64,000 nucleotides of DNA from Pelagibius sp964472095 (GCA_964472095.1 CAYYIV010000009.1:81665-145664); one strand, 5' to 3'. Counted from the stretch's first letter, positions 53,880 through 62,920 are shown. A program made the numbers and translations. Notes: generated from the letters alone by a model not told the origin.

Positions 53880-55311
53880 TCACCCAGGCGGAGGCAATGG
53901 AGAAGGCGAAGCGCCGCCGCACGAGACGCCTCACCGAGCGAAAACCGCGGCTTTTGAACGCGTCCTCGGAGGTCGCATTCAGCTTGTGCCCGGGCCGGAG
54001 TTTCCGCTTGTTCGGGTTCTCCAGGAACTCGCGCAGGAACCCGACGCCGAATACGGCCCCCACGGCGATGTGCGTGGAACTGACAGGCAGCCCAAGCGTC
54101 GTCGCGATCAGCACCGTCACCGCTGCCGACAAGGCGACGCAATAGGCCCTCGGTGAGTTCAGGCGCGTAATTCGTTCGCCGACGACGGCCATCAGCCTCG
54201 GCCCGAAGAGCCCGAGACCGAGGGCAATGCCAAGCGCACCGACAGCCATGACCCATAGCGGGATCGTAACCCTGTCGGCGATCTCGGCTTGTTGCTGGAA
54301 CGTCGAAACGATCGCGGCGAGCGGTCCGACCGCGTTGGCGACGTCGTTCGCGCCATGGGCGAAAGACAACAGGGCGACACCGGCAATCAGCGGCACGTTG
54401 AACAGCCCGTTGATGTCGTGGCGCCTGCTTCCCAGGGTGCGGACGCGGGCCCTGATGTAAGGGCGAGATACGGCGTAGGCCACGGCAAAAGCGATGCCCG
54501 AAAACAAAACGATCTCCGCCGCGCCCGGACGCCAGACCTTCGTCAGCCCCTTCAGCGCCATATACGCCGTGAAGGCGCAGGCCATCAGCGCGATCAGCAC
54601 GGGCACCCATTTGTTCGCGGCCGAGAGCGGATCGTCGACGTAGAGAATCTTGACCTTGATGAAGTAGAGGATCAGGGCGGCGAAACCGGCGCCGAAAATG
54701 GGCGAGACGACCCAACTGACGGCGATCGCCGCCATGGTCGCCCAGTTGACCAGCCCGAAGCCCGCCACGGCAATACCGGCACCGAGAACGCCGCCGACAA
54801 TCGAATGCGTCGTCGAGACAGGCGCATTCAGCATGGTCGCGAGGTTGATCCAAAGCGCCGCCGCAAAGAGCGCACTGAGCATCAGATCCCGAAACGCCGA
54901 CACGCCGACGTTCGGGCCCGGCGAGATGATGCCCTTGGACACCGTGTTGACGACGTCGCCGCCGGCAAGAAGCGCACCGGCCGCCTCGCAGACAGCGGCA
55001 ATCAGCACGGCCGCCGTGACGGTCAGTACCCTGCCGCCGACAGCGGGGCCCATATTGTTCGCGACATCGTTCGCGCCGATGTTCAGCGCCATGTAGCCGC
55101 CGACGACCGCGGCGATGGCGACGGTCAGCCAGTCTCCGCTGATCGTGCTCTGGTAGCCGGCGACGGAGCTCCCCACCACCGCCAGGAAGACGACGGAGAG
55201 TCCGAGCGGAACGATGACCCTGCGAAGGCCGTAGAACAGCGACTGTCCATAGCCGAACCGCCTGAGATCGCTGATGTAGCGGTTCTCGAGATTTTTCTCA
55301 GGAGATGCCAA
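53818..55311 (-). CDS. PiT family inorganic phosphate transporter
   Basis: Membrane transporter of 497 residues, PiT/Pho4 family. Two copies of the signature are present: GANDVANNMGPAVGG (N-terminal half) and GANDVANAVGPLA (C-terminal half), with SSTHIAVGAVFGVG and STTHSIVGGVLGAG marking the pair of TTH/STH motifs. These symporters move Pi with H+ or Na+. Its N-terminal region has a cytoplasmic extension of about 30 residues. The gene is bounded to the right by the intact ftsY end and to the left by the NUDIX gene and an ftsY fragment. Confidence 0.95.
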   Translation of the reverse strand: MASPEKNLENRYISDLRRFGYGQSLFYGLRRVIVPLGLSVVFLAVVGSSVAGYQSTISGDWLTVAIAAVVGGYMALNIGANDVANNMGPAVGGRVLTVTAAVLIAAVCEAAGALLAGGDVVNTVSKGIISPGPNVGVSAFRDLMLSALFAAALWINLATMLNAPVSTTHSIVGGVLGAGIAVAGFGLVNWATMAAIAVSWVVSPIFGAGFAALILYFIKVKILYVDDPLSAANKWVPVLIALMACAFTAYMALKGLTKVWRPGAAEIVLFSGIAFAVAYAVSRPYIRARVRTLGSRRHDINGLFNVPLIAGVALLSFAHGANDVANAVGPLAAIVSTFQQQAEIADRVTIPLWVMAVGALGIALGLGLFGPRLMAVVGERITRLNSPRAYCVALSAAVTVLIATTLGLPVSSTHIAVGAVFGVGFLREFLENPNKRKLRPGHKLNATSEDAFKSRGFRSVRRLVRRRFAFSIASAWVITVPASAALASVIYTVLQLL

Positions 55312-55424
55312 CAGACTGGACCACGCTCATTGGGAAATCAGCGGCTACAGATCACACAAGCGGCGCAGCTTGTACAGTAGCGGCGGCGAGAAGGTCCGGG
55401 AACCGGACGCCGCCACGACCGTGC

Positions 55425-56375
55425 CTACCTCGCCTGCTCCAGCCCGACCAGCGCGCGGGCGAAGTCGCGGGCGGCGAAGGGGCGGAAGTCGTCGGCTCCT
55501 TCGCCGACGCCGATGACGTGGACCGGCAGGCCGAACTTCTCGGCCAGTGCCACCAGCACGCCGCCACGCGCCGAGCCGTCGAGCTTGGTGACGACGAGGC
55601 CGGTGATGTCGACCAGTTCCTTGAAGGTGCCGACCTGGGAGAGCGCGTTCTGCCCGGTGGTGGCGTCGAGCACCAGCACCACATGATGCGGCGCCGTCGG
55701 CTCCACCTTTTTGATGACGCGGGCGACCTTCTGCAGCTCGGCCATCAGCTCGGCCTTGTTATGCAGGCGCCCGGCGGTGTCGATCAGCAGCAGGTCGTCG
55801 CCGGCCGCCCTCGCGGCCTCGACGGCGGAGAAGGCAAGACCCGCCGCGTCGGCGCCCTGGTTGCCGGCGACCACCGGACAGCCGGCGCGCTCGCCCCAGA
55901 TCTTCAGCTGCTCGATGGCAGCGGCGCGGAAAGTATCGCCGGCGGCGAGGCGCACGGCGAGGCCTTCGCGGCGATAGTGGGTCGCCAGCTTGCCGATGGT
56001 GGTGGTCTTGCCGGAGCCGTTCACGCCGACCACCAGCACCACGTTGGGCTTCCTTGCCGGGTCGAGGACGAGAGGTTGGGCCACCGGATCGAGGATCTTC
56101 GTGATGTCGGAGGCCAGGGCCTCACGCACCTCCTGCGGATCGACCTGCTTGTCGAAGCGGGTCTTCGCCAGGTTGGCGGTGAGCCGTGCCGCGGTGGCGA
56201 CGCCGAGGTCGGCCGTGATCAGCAGTTCCTCCAGCTCCTCCAGCGCCTGGTCGTCCAGCTTGCGCTTGGTGAAAATGCCGGTGATGCCGTCGCCGAGCTT
56301 GCCGGACGAGCGGCTGAGCCCCGACTTCAGGCGCTGGAACCAGCCACCCTTCTTCTCTTGTGCGGTATCGCTCAC
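55425..56375 (-). CDS. ftsY: Signal recognition particle receptor FtsY
   Basis: FtsY (316 residues) is the membrane-associated GTPase receptor of the signal recognition particle. An N-terminal NG domain follows a short basic region; there is no long acidic A domain as in E. coli. G1 is VGVNGSGKTT (116-125), the DTAGRLHN (G3) and TKLDGSARGG (G4) motifs are visible, and the C-terminus is GVGEGADDFRPFAARDFARAL. The start at 56375 overlaps the mtaB stop by 4 bases, so they are co-translated. A decayed copy of its 3' end lies at 53168-53262. Confidence 0.97.
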   Translation of the reverse strand: MSDTAQEKKGGWFQRLKSGLSRSSGKLGDGITGIFTKRKLDDQALEELEELLITADLGVATAARLTANLAKTRFDKQVDPQEVREALASDITKILDPVAQPLVLDPARKPNVVLVVGVNGSGKTTTIGKLATHYRREGLAVRLAAGDTFRAAAIEQLKIWGERAGCPVVAGNQGADAAGLAFSAVEAARAAGDDLLLIDTAGRLHNKAELMAELQKVARVIKKVEPTAPHHVVLVLDATTGQNALSQVGTFKELVDITGLVVTKLDGSARGGVLVALAEKFGLPVHVIGVGEGADDFRPFAARDFARALVGLEQAR

Positions 56376-57667
56376 GCGGCCGGGGAGAGTTCGTGTTGCA
56401 GGGGAGCGGCGGTGAGGCTGTCGCCGTCGCGGCCGGTGATCCCGGCAGCCACGATGCTGCCGATCACGCCGCCGTCCAGGAGCACCGGCGCGAAGGTCTC
56501 GCTGCGGCCGAGATAGCGGCCGTCAGGTTCACGCTTCTCGATCAGTACGGAGGCGGCGGTGCCGCGCTGCCCGTCGAGGAAGCGGCTGAAGGCTCGCGCC
56601 CCGGCAGCGCGCAGGCGGGCGGCGCGCTCCTTGCGGATGGCCTTGGCGAGCTGCGGCATGCGTGCCGCCGGCGTGCCCTTGCGCGCAGAATAGGGGAAGA
56701 CATGCAGGTAGGTGAGGCCACAGTCCTCGACCAGCTCCAGCGAGTTCTCGAACATCGCCTCGGTCTCGGTCGGGAAGCCGGCAATGAGGTCGGCGCCGAA
56801 GACAATGCCGGGGCGCAGAGAGCGCAGTTCTTCGCAGAGCGCCACCGCCTCGGCGCGCGAATGGCGGCGCTTCATGCGCTTCAAGATCATGTCGTCACCG
56901 GCCTGCAGCGAGAGGTGCAGGTGCGGCATGAGGCGCGGCTCCTCGGCGATGAGGCGGCGCAAGTCGGGGTCGAGTTCGATGGCGTCGAGCGAGGAGAGCC
57001 GCAGGCGCTTGAGATCCGGCACCAGGGCCAAGAGGCGGCGCAGCATCTGGCCGAGGGCGGGGCGCCCCGGCAGGTCGCCGCCGTAGGAGGTGATGTCGAC
57101 GCCGGTCAGCACGACCTCGGCGGTGCCCTCGTCGACCAGCGCGCGGACCTGGCGCACCACCTCGCCCAGCGGCACCGAGCGGCTGTTGCCGCGGCCGTAG
57201 GGGATGATGCAGAAGGTGCAGCGGTGGTCGCAGCCCTGCTGAACCTGCACGAAGGCTCGAGTGCGCTCGGCGAAGCCGGCGATGAGCTGCGGCGCGGTCT
57301 CCCTCACCGTCATGATGTCGTTCACCGCCACGCGCGGCGCATCTTCAAGCAGGAACGATTCGGCGCGCAGCTTCTCCTCGTTGCCGATGACGCGGTCGAC
57401 CTCCGCCATGGCGGCGAAGCCCGCAGGGTCGATCTGCGCGGCGCAGCCGGTGACGATGATCTGCGCCCCGGGGTTCTCGCGCCGTGCCTTGCGGATCGCC
57501 TGGCGCGCCTGGCGCTCGGCCTCGCCGGTGACGGCGCAGGTGTTCACGATGATGGCATCGCTGAGGCCCGCGGCCTCGGCGTGACCGCGCATCACCTCGG
57601 ACTCGTAAGCATTCAGGCGGCAGCCGAAAGTCAGGATGCGCGGGCCGTTGCTGTGGGGAGCGCTCAT
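56372..57667 (-). CDS. mtaB: tRNA (N6-threonylcarbamoyladenosine37-C2)-methylthiotransferase
   Basis: Radical SAM methylthiotransferase of 431 residues, MtaB type. Conserved cysteines: Cys16, Cys44 and Cys75 in the N-terminal cluster domain, and the radical SAM triad Cys146, Cys150, Cys153 (GCDHRCTFC). TRAM-like C-terminal residues are present. It converts t6A37 in tRNA to ms2t6A. It follows dapF with a 4-base overlap and leads into ftsY with another 4-base overlap, forming one operon dapF-mtaB-ftsY as in many alphaproteobacteria. Confidence 0.96.
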   Translation of the reverse strand: MSAPHSNGPRILTFGCRLNAYESEVMRGHAEAAGLSDAIIVNTCAVTGEAERQARQAIRKARRENPGAQIIVTGCAAQIDPAGFAAMAEVDRVIGNEEKLRAESFLLEDAPRVAVNDIMTVRETAPQLIAGFAERTRAFVQVQQGCDHRCTFCIIPYGRGNSRSVPLGEVVRQVRALVDEGTAEVVLTGVDITSYGGDLPGRPALGQMLRRLLALVPDLKRLRLSSLDAIELDPDLRRLIAEEPRLMPHLHLSLQAGDDMILKRMKRRHSRAEAVALCEELRSLRPGIVFGADLIAGFPTETEAMFENSLELVEDCGLTYLHVFPYSARKGTPAARMPQLAKAIRKERAARLRAAGARAFSRFLDGQRGTAASVLIEKREPDGRYLGRSETFAPVLLDGGVIGSIVAAGITGRDGDSLTAAPLQHELSPAA

Positions 57668-58497
57668 GACAGCAGCGTCCCGTTCAGTTCGCCATGGAAG
57701 GCGGTGGCGACCGGGCCGGTCATCTCGACGTGGCCGTCCGCGCGCCACTCGACAGTGAGGGACCCGCCGTCCAGCACCACCTCGACGCGACGGCCGGTCA
57801 GGCCGCGGCGGGCAGCGGCAACGGCGGCCGCGCAGGCACCGCTGCCGCAGGCGCGCGTCAGGCCGGCGCCGCGCTCCCACACGCGCAGGCGCAAGCTGTC
57901 CTTGCCGATGACCTGGGCGGCGCCGATGTTGGCGCGCTCCGGGAAGAGGGAGTGATGCTCCAGCGGCGGGCCGAGCTCGGCCAGCATCAGGCTCTCCACG
58001 TCGTCGACGAAGAACACCGCATGCGGGTTGCCCATGTTGACGCCGACCGGGTCGACGAGGGGTCCGTTGGCGATACCGAGGTGGAGCGTATCGCGTTCCT
58101 CGCTCAAGGGGATCTCGTGCCAGCCGAGGCGCGCCGCGCCCATGTCCACGGTGACCCGGTCCACCCCGGCCGCCTTGGCCTGCAGCAGGCCGGCCGCAGT
58201 CTCGATGGTGATGGCTTCGCGGCCCAGCTCGCCCATCACCAGGGATGCCACGCAGCGCGTGCCGTTGCCGCAGGCGCCGACCTCGCCACCGTCGTGGTTG
58301 CGGATGCGCAGGAAGACGTCGGCGCTGCCGTTGGTCGGCGGCTCCAGGATCAGCAGCTGGTCGCAGCCGACGCCCTCGCGGCGGTCGGCGATGGCGCGCG
58401 CCGTCGCATCCGTAAGCGGAAACGGCTGGCTGCGCGCGTCGACCACGACGAAGTCGTTGCCGAGCCCGTGCATCTTGATGAAAGGGCGACCGCTCAT
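57664..58497 (-). CDS. dapF: Diaminopimelate epimerase
   Basis: DapF (277 residues) converts LL- to meso-diaminopimelate in lysine and peptidoglycan synthesis. The two catalytic cysteines are Cys76 in GACGNGTRCVA and Cys217 in RACGSGACAA. The start ATG at 58497 is the first of the frame. Overlap of 4 bases with mtaB indicates translational coupling. It is the promoter-proximal gene of this operon. The upstream region 58498-58677 is a divergent promoter area. Confidence 0.97.
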   Translation of the reverse strand: MSGRPFIKMHGLGNDFVVVDARSQPFPLTDATARAIADRREGVGCDQLLILEPPTNGSADVFLRIRNHDGGEVGACGNGTRCVASLVMGELGREAITIETAAGLLQAKAAGVDRVTVDMGAARLGWHEIPLSEERDTLHLGIANGPLVDPVGVNMGNPHAVFFVDDVESLMLAELGPPLEHHSLFPERANIGAAQVIGKDSLRLRVWERGAGLTRACGSGACAAAVAAARRGLTGRRVEVVLDGGSLTVEWRADGHVEMTGPVATAFHGELNGTLLS

Positions 58498-58677
58498 GGC
58501 GGGGTTATAGGGCCGCGAGGCCGCCTAAGTCCAGGGGACTCGGGCGCAGGGCTGTCCTGCGCCGGCTGTCCCATTGCCGCCCCATTTCCGCCCTCTTGCC
58601 GCGCGTTTTCGTCTCCAGAATGACGTATCGCGCGCAGGGGCCGGGTTGCCCGGGCGCTGCAACCAAGGGGGGACAGC

Positions 58678-59487
58678 ATGATCGCCACACGTCTTGCCAC
58701 GCTTGTTCTGGCCGCCGGCCTGCTCGCGGCCTGCGGCCATCAGGTGCAGACCACCTCCGGCTCACAGTATCTTGCCGCCTACGCGCCTACCGGCCCGCAA
58801 AGTCAGATGGCCGGGACTATCGACGCCGACATCGCCGCGGTCGCCGACGTCGAGCCACAGCTGCGTTTTCCCGCCCGCCTCGGCCTTGCGCGCATCGAAA
58901 ACGGCACCCTTACGCCGGTACCCCACGCCGAAGCCGAGGCCTGGCAGGCGCTGGCGGAGCGCCTGGGCAGCGGCTACGGCACGTTTCTGCCGGTCTCGCC
59001 GCTGATCGCCGCCTTGGCGGCGGACGAAAAGGCGCCTCGCATCCCGCGCGATTCGTTTCGCAGCTATCAGCGCTCCCTCACTGAGGTGGTGCGTGCCGTG
59101 CGCCGCGGCGCCGCCCGCCAGCACCTCGATGCCGTGCTGATCTACGAACCCTTCGGCAAGTCGGAAGAGACCAGCAATCCCCTGGCCATCACCAAGATTG
59201 CCCTTATCGGCTTCTTCCTGCCGACCGAGGACATCGAGGCCGAGGGCTCGGCGCAGGCGGTCCTGGTCGACGTGCGCAACGGCTACACCTACGGCACTGC
59301 CGCGGCGATTGCGGAGAAGCCGGCTTATCGTCTGGCCAGCTCGGGCAACACCCACGCGGCCCGGCGCGCGGCGGAAGGCGAAGCCCAGACGCGGGCCGTC
59401 GCCAACCTCACCGGCGAGGTCGAGGCCATGCTGCGCGAGTTGCGTCTCGCCCTGGCCGAAAGGCGTAGCGGAGAAGCGCTGCGGTGA
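58678..59487 (+). CDS. Hypothetical lipoprotein
   Basis: Lipoprotein of 269 residues. The N-terminal hydrophobic stretch ends in a lipobox LLAAC (mature Cys near 19). The rest is a predicted periplasmic domain without a family that I recognise; it contains LEQ-like helices and the phrase ALIGFFLPTEDIEAEGSA. It may be anchored to the outer membrane. The ATG at 58678 follows GGGGGGACAGC. Divergent from dapF. Confidence 0.82.
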   Translation: MIATRLATLVLAAGLLAACGHQVQTTSGSQYLAAYAPTGPQSQMAGTIDADIAAVADVEPQLRFPARLGLARIENGTLTPVPHAEAEAWQALAERLGSGYGTFLPVSPLIAALAADEKAPRIPRDSFRSYQRSLTEVVRAVRRGAARQHLDAVLIYEPFGKSEETSNPLAITKIALIGFFLPTEDIEAEGSAQAVLVDVRNGYTYGTAAAIAEKPAYRLASSGNTHAARRAAEGEAQTRAVANLTGEVEAMLRELRLALAERRSGEALR

Positions 59488-59853
59488 TGGCCGGAAGCCT
59501 CGCGTAATAAATCCCATAGGTTGTGCTCGGGCGGTGCGATCGACGTTCGCGATTCGCGCGGAATCGCTGGATTTCTGCTGCCCCGTGGGGCAAAAAAGAG
59601 GCCTTATCCTTTTGGATTGTCGGGCAAATATCGCGTGAATCAGCTTGCTTTTCGGGGCTTCTGGGCATAGGTGTAAAGGTGGTGACGGACGCAAGGTCAG
59701 AAGCCGCAGGCTCGGTAACATCGCTTTAGGCTCTGGCCTTATGAAGATGCCCTTCCGTCCCTGGGTTTCCCCCGATATTGTCAATCCTTCACCCGGTCCG
59801 GGCAGTAACGTCCCGGGACGCACTACGTTTGAAGTTCGAAGGAAGACCCAGAC
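59488..59853. other. Intergenic region and probable long csp leader
   Basis: 366 bases without a supported gene. The right part likely holds the long 5' untranslated leader of the cold-shock gene, with GAAGGAAGA 8-12 bases before its ATG. A GCCCC/GGGGC hairpin followed by AAAAAA lies near 59580-59597, but the polarity does not suit a terminator for the plus strand. Short open frames here show no known domain. Confidence 0.55.
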
Positions 59854-60060
59854 ATGATCACGGGAACCGTGAAATTCTTTAACACCACCAAGGGCTTTGG
59901 TTTCATCGCGCCCGAGGACGGCTCCAAGGACGTTTTCGTCCACATCTCCGCCGTCGAGCGTTCGGGCATGGCCCCGCTGGTCGAAGGCCAGAAGGTGAGT
60001 TTCGAAGTCCAGGCCGACCCGCGCGGCCCCAAGGCGGTGAATCTCCAGGCTGCCGGCTGA
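59854..60060 (+). CDS. Cold-shock protein
   Basis: Csp family protein (68 residues). The RNA-binding motifs are GTVKFFNTTKGFGFIAPEDG (RNP1 region KGFGFI) and DVFVHISAVERSG (RNP2 region VFVHI). Cold-shock domain proteins act as RNA chaperones. A strong terminator follows at 60112-60138. The preceding 366 bases leave room for a long leader, as usual for regulated csp genes. Confidence 0.96.
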   Translation: MITGTVKFFNTTKGFGFIAPEDGSKDVFVHISAVERSGMAPLVEGQKVSFEVQADPRGPKAVNLQAAG

Positions 60061-60111
60061 GCTCCAAAGCCGATAGTCCTACTTAAGAAGAGACCGAAAA
60101 GCTTTTCGATC

Positions 60112-60138
60112 CGGCCGCCCAGGAAGGGCGGCCGTTTT
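60112..60138 (+). terminator. Intrinsic terminator after the cold-shock gene
   Basis: CGGCCGCCC (60112-60120) pairs with GGGCGGCCG (60126-60134) around the loop AGGAA, followed by TTTT at 60135-60138. It ends 52 bases after the csp stop and is a typical Rho-independent terminator. Confidence 0.92.
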
Positions 60139-60345
60139 CGTTTGGGGAAGGCGGCCTCGAGGTCGCGCTGCTTCCGGCTTGACGGGCGCCGGCCGCGCCC
60201 CTAAGTTCCGCGCCATTCAGGCCAAGGTGACTTCACCGGCTCAATGCCCCCAAGGATCGGGGGCGGCCCCGCCAGTCCGCGAGTGTCGCGCACTGGCGCG
60301 AAGCCCGTTTGGCTTGATGAATTTTGAGAAAGGGAACGGTCGACG

Positions 60346-61713
60346 ATGTTCGACAGCCTGCAGGAACGGCTTTCCGGCGTCTTTGACAAGCTGACGCGCC
60401 GCGGTGCACTCAGCGAGGCGGACGTCGATGCGGCGCTGCGCGAGGTGCGCGTGGCCCTGCTGGAAGCCGACGTCGCCCTGCCGGTGGTGAAGGACTTCAT
60501 CGACGGCGTGCGCGAGAAGGCTATCGGGCAGGAGGTGCTGCGTTCGGTCACCCCGGGCCAGATGGTGGTCAAGATCGTCCACGACCATCTGGTCGAGACC
60601 CTGGGTACGGAAAGTGTCGCCCTCGACCTGCGCGCCACGGCGCCGGTCGGAATCATGCTGGTCGGCCTGCAGGGTTCCGGCAAGACGACGAGTTGCGCCA
60701 AGATCGCGCGCCGCCTGCAGGAGCGTGAGAAGAAGAAGGTTCTGATGGCCTCGCTCGACGTGCGCCGTCCGGCCGCGCAGGAGCAGCTGAAGGTGCTGGG
60801 CGTTCAGGCCGGCGTGGCGACTCTGTCCATCGTACCCGGCGAGCCGCCGATCGCGATCGCCAAGCGCGCCATGCAGACCGGCGCGCTGGAAGGCTACGAT
60901 GTGGTCATGCTGGACACCGCCGGACGCCTCGCCATCGACGAGGAGCTGATGGCCGAGGTGGCGGCGGTGCGCGATGCCGCCAAGCCGCATGAGAGCCTGC
61001 TGGTGGCCGATGCCATGACCGGCCAGGATGCGGTGAACGTGGCGACCGCCTTCAAGGATCGCGTCGGCCTCACCGGCATTGTCCTGACCCGCGTCGACGG
61101 CGACGCGCGCGGCGGCGCGGCGCTCTCCATGCGCGCGGTGACCGGCTGCCCGATCAAGCTGATCGGCGTCGGCGAGAAGCTCGACGCGCTGGAAGGCTTC
61201 CACCCCGATCGCGTGGCCTCGCGCATCCTCGGCATGGGCGATGTGGTCTCGCTGGTCGAGAAGGCGGCCGAGAGCTTCGAGCAGGACGAGGCCGAAAAGC
61301 TCGCCAGGAAGCTGCAGAAGGGCACCTTCGACCTCGACGACTTCGCCAAGCAGCTGCAGCAGATGCAGAAGATGGGCGGCCTTTCCAGCTTGATGGGCAT
61401 GCTGCCGGGGATGTCCAGCGCGCAGATGCAGCAGATGAAGAAGTCCAAGCTGGACGACGGCGTGGTGAAGCGCCAGCTCGCCATGCTGTCCTCCATGACG
61501 CCCGTCGAGCGCAAGAAGCCGGATCTCATCAAGGCTTCGCGCAAGCAGCGTATCGCCAGCGGCTCCGGCACCTCGGTGCAGGACGTGAACAAGCTGCTGA
61601 AGCAGCACAAGGATGCCACCCGCATCATGAAGCGGGTTCAGAAGATGGGGAAGAAGGGGATGATGCGCGGCGGGCTCGGCGGCCTCATGGGCGGCGGCAA
61701 TCCCTTCGGCTGA
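60346..61713 (+). CDS. ffh: Signal recognition particle protein Ffh
   Basis: Ffh/SRP54 (455 residues) binds SRP RNA and signal peptides at the ribosome. The N and G domains carry GLQGSGKTT (107-115), DTAGRLAID and TRVDGDARGG; the methionine-rich M domain follows from about 300 with segments such as QLQQMQKMGGLSSLMGML and a C-terminal MKRVQKMGKKGMMRGGLGG region. The GTP-bound form pairs with FtsY, whose gene is also in this window. No SRP RNA gene is visible. The ATG at 60346 follows a GGGAACGG site. Confidence 0.98.
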   Translation: MFDSLQERLSGVFDKLTRRGALSEADVDAALREVRVALLEADVALPVVKDFIDGVREKAIGQEVLRSVTPGQMVVKIVHDHLVETLGTESVALDLRATAPVGIMLVGLQGSGKTTSCAKIARRLQEREKKKVLMASLDVRRPAAQEQLKVLGVQAGVATLSIVPGEPPIAIAKRAMQTGALEGYDVVMLDTAGRLAIDEELMAEVAAVRDAAKPHESLLVADAMTGQDAVNVATAFKDRVGLTGIVLTRVDGDARGGAALSMRAVTGCPIKLIGVGEKLDALEGFHPDRVASRILGMGDVVSLVEKAAESFEQDEAEKLARKLQKGTFDLDDFAKQLQQMQKMGGLSSLMGMLPGMSSAQMQQMKKSKLDDGVVKRQLAMLSSMTPVERKKPDLIKASRKQRIASGSGTSVQDVNKLLKQHKDATRIMKRVQKMGKKGMMRGGLGGLMGGGNPFG

Positions 61714-61776
61714 ATTTCCCTGAACGATCCAAGCGAGTTCGAACCGTTATTTTGCAGAGAAAGTGAGTAGCGAACC

Positions 61777-62208
61777 ATGTCCCTGAAGATCCGCCTGTCC
61801 CGCGGTGGCGCCAAGAAGCGCCCCTACTACCGCATCGTCATCGCCGATTCGCGCAGCCCGCGCGACGGCCGCTTCATCGAGCGCATCGGCTCCTACAATC
61901 CGATGGTCCCGCAGGACCACCCGGAGCGCCTCGTGCTGGACACCGAGCGCGCCAAGCACTGGCTGTCGGTCGGTGCCACGCCGAGCGACCGGGTGAGCCG
62001 CTTCCTGGCCGCCGCCGACCTGGTGCCGGCGCGCTTCATCCCGAAGCAGACTAAGAAGAACCTGCCGGGCCAGAAGGCGCAGGAGCGCCAGCAGGCAGCC
62101 GAAGAGGCCCAGAAGGCGGCCGAGGAAGAGGCCGCGGCCGCTGCTGCGGCGCCCGCCGAGGCAGCTCCCGCCGAGGAGGCCCCGGCCGAGGAAGCCAAGG
62201 CCGAGTAG
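61777..62208 (+). CDS. rpsP: 30S ribosomal protein S16
   Basis: S16 (143 residues) is a primary 30S assembly protein. The core (about 1-85) includes SLKIRLSRGGAKKRPYYRIV and RDGRFIERIGSYNPM. After residue 90 a long Ala/Glu/Lys-rich tail begins (QERQQAAEEAQKAAEEEAAA, then repeats of APAEEA), absent in the short E. coli S16 but common in alphaproteobacteria. The gene is 63 bases after ffh and 21 bases before rimM; AGAGAAAGTGAGT precedes its ATG. Confidence 0.97.
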   Translation: MSLKIRLSRGGAKKRPYYRIVIADSRSPRDGRFIERIGSYNPMVPQDHPERLVLDTERAKHWLSVGATPSDRVSRFLAAADLVPARFIPKQTKKNLPGQKAQERQQAAEEAQKAAEEEAAAAAAAPAEAAPAEEAPAEEAKAE

Positions 62209-62229
62209 TCCTTTCGGAGGCGCTGGCCG

Positions 62230-62784
62230 ATGGCTGGGGAGCGCGTCTGTCTCGGGGTAATGGTGGGCGCCCACGGCGTGCGCGGGCTGGTGAAGGTGAA
62301 GTCCTTCACCGAGAACCCGGCCGATGTGGCGGCCTACGGTCCGGTCAGCGACTCGGACGGGCGCCGCCGCTGGCGCCTCCAGGTCACCGGCCAGGCCAAG
62401 GGCGTGGTGCTGGTCCGCGTCGAGGGCGTCACGGACCGCGAGGCGGCCCAGGCGCTGCACGGTACCGAGCTCTACGTCGAACGCGCGATCCTGCCGGTGT
62501 TGGATGAGGAAGAGACTTTCTACCACGCCGACCTTATCGGCCTGAGGGTGGAAAACGGCGAAGGCCGCAGCCTCGGCAGCGTCCGGGCGGTGGAGAACTA
62601 CGGTGCCGGCGACCTCCTCGACATCGCCGGTCCGGATGGCCAGGGCTTCCTGCTTGCCTTCACCCGGGCGGCGGTGCCGCTCGTCGACATCGCCGGCGGG
62701 CGCCTGGTGGCGGCACTCCCGGAGGAGGTGACGGTGCCGGCCCGGCCAGCAGAAGATCAGCCGGAAGAACCGGAAGAAAGTTAA
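62230..62784 (+). CDS. rimM: Ribosome maturation factor RimM
   Basis: RimM (184 residues) binds S19 and helps late 30S assembly. The N-terminal RimM barrel has ERVCLGVMVGAHGVRGLVKV and the C-terminal PRC-like barrel has YHADLIGLRVE, GAGDLLDI and PLVDIAGGRLV. The start ATG at 62230 has TTTCGGAGG about 10 bases upstream. Its position between rpsP and trmD is the usual one. The C-terminal tail is proline- and glutamate-rich. Confidence 0.96.
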   Translation: MAGERVCLGVMVGAHGVRGLVKVKSFTENPADVAAYGPVSDSDGRRRWRLQVTGQAKGVVLVRVEGVTDREAAQALHGTELYVERAILPVLDEEETFYHADLIGLRVENGEGRSLGSVRAVENYGAGDLLDIAGPDGQGFLLAFTRAAVPLVDIAGGRLVAALPEEVTVPARPAEDQPEEPEES

Positions 62785-62920
62785 CTTTTCCGTGCGTTCC
62801 TGCGCCGCCGGAAAAAGCCGCCGGGGGCCGTGGAAGGGCTGGACAAACACCGTCGGGGGGGTCATAAAGCGCCGCTTCGGCGGTGGTTGGGCCCAAAAAA
62901 GATCTGTTGGGGGAGGTCCC

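Noticed and set aside
58494..58765. Short minus-strand frames upstream of dapF
   Set aside because: They overlap the divergent promoter region and the lipoprotein gene start, have no ribosome site and no domain.
60139..60345. Search for an SRP RNA gene or leader riboswitch before ffh
   Set aside because: The region has GC-rich short hairpins but no recognisable SRP domain IV sequence and no known riboswitch core.
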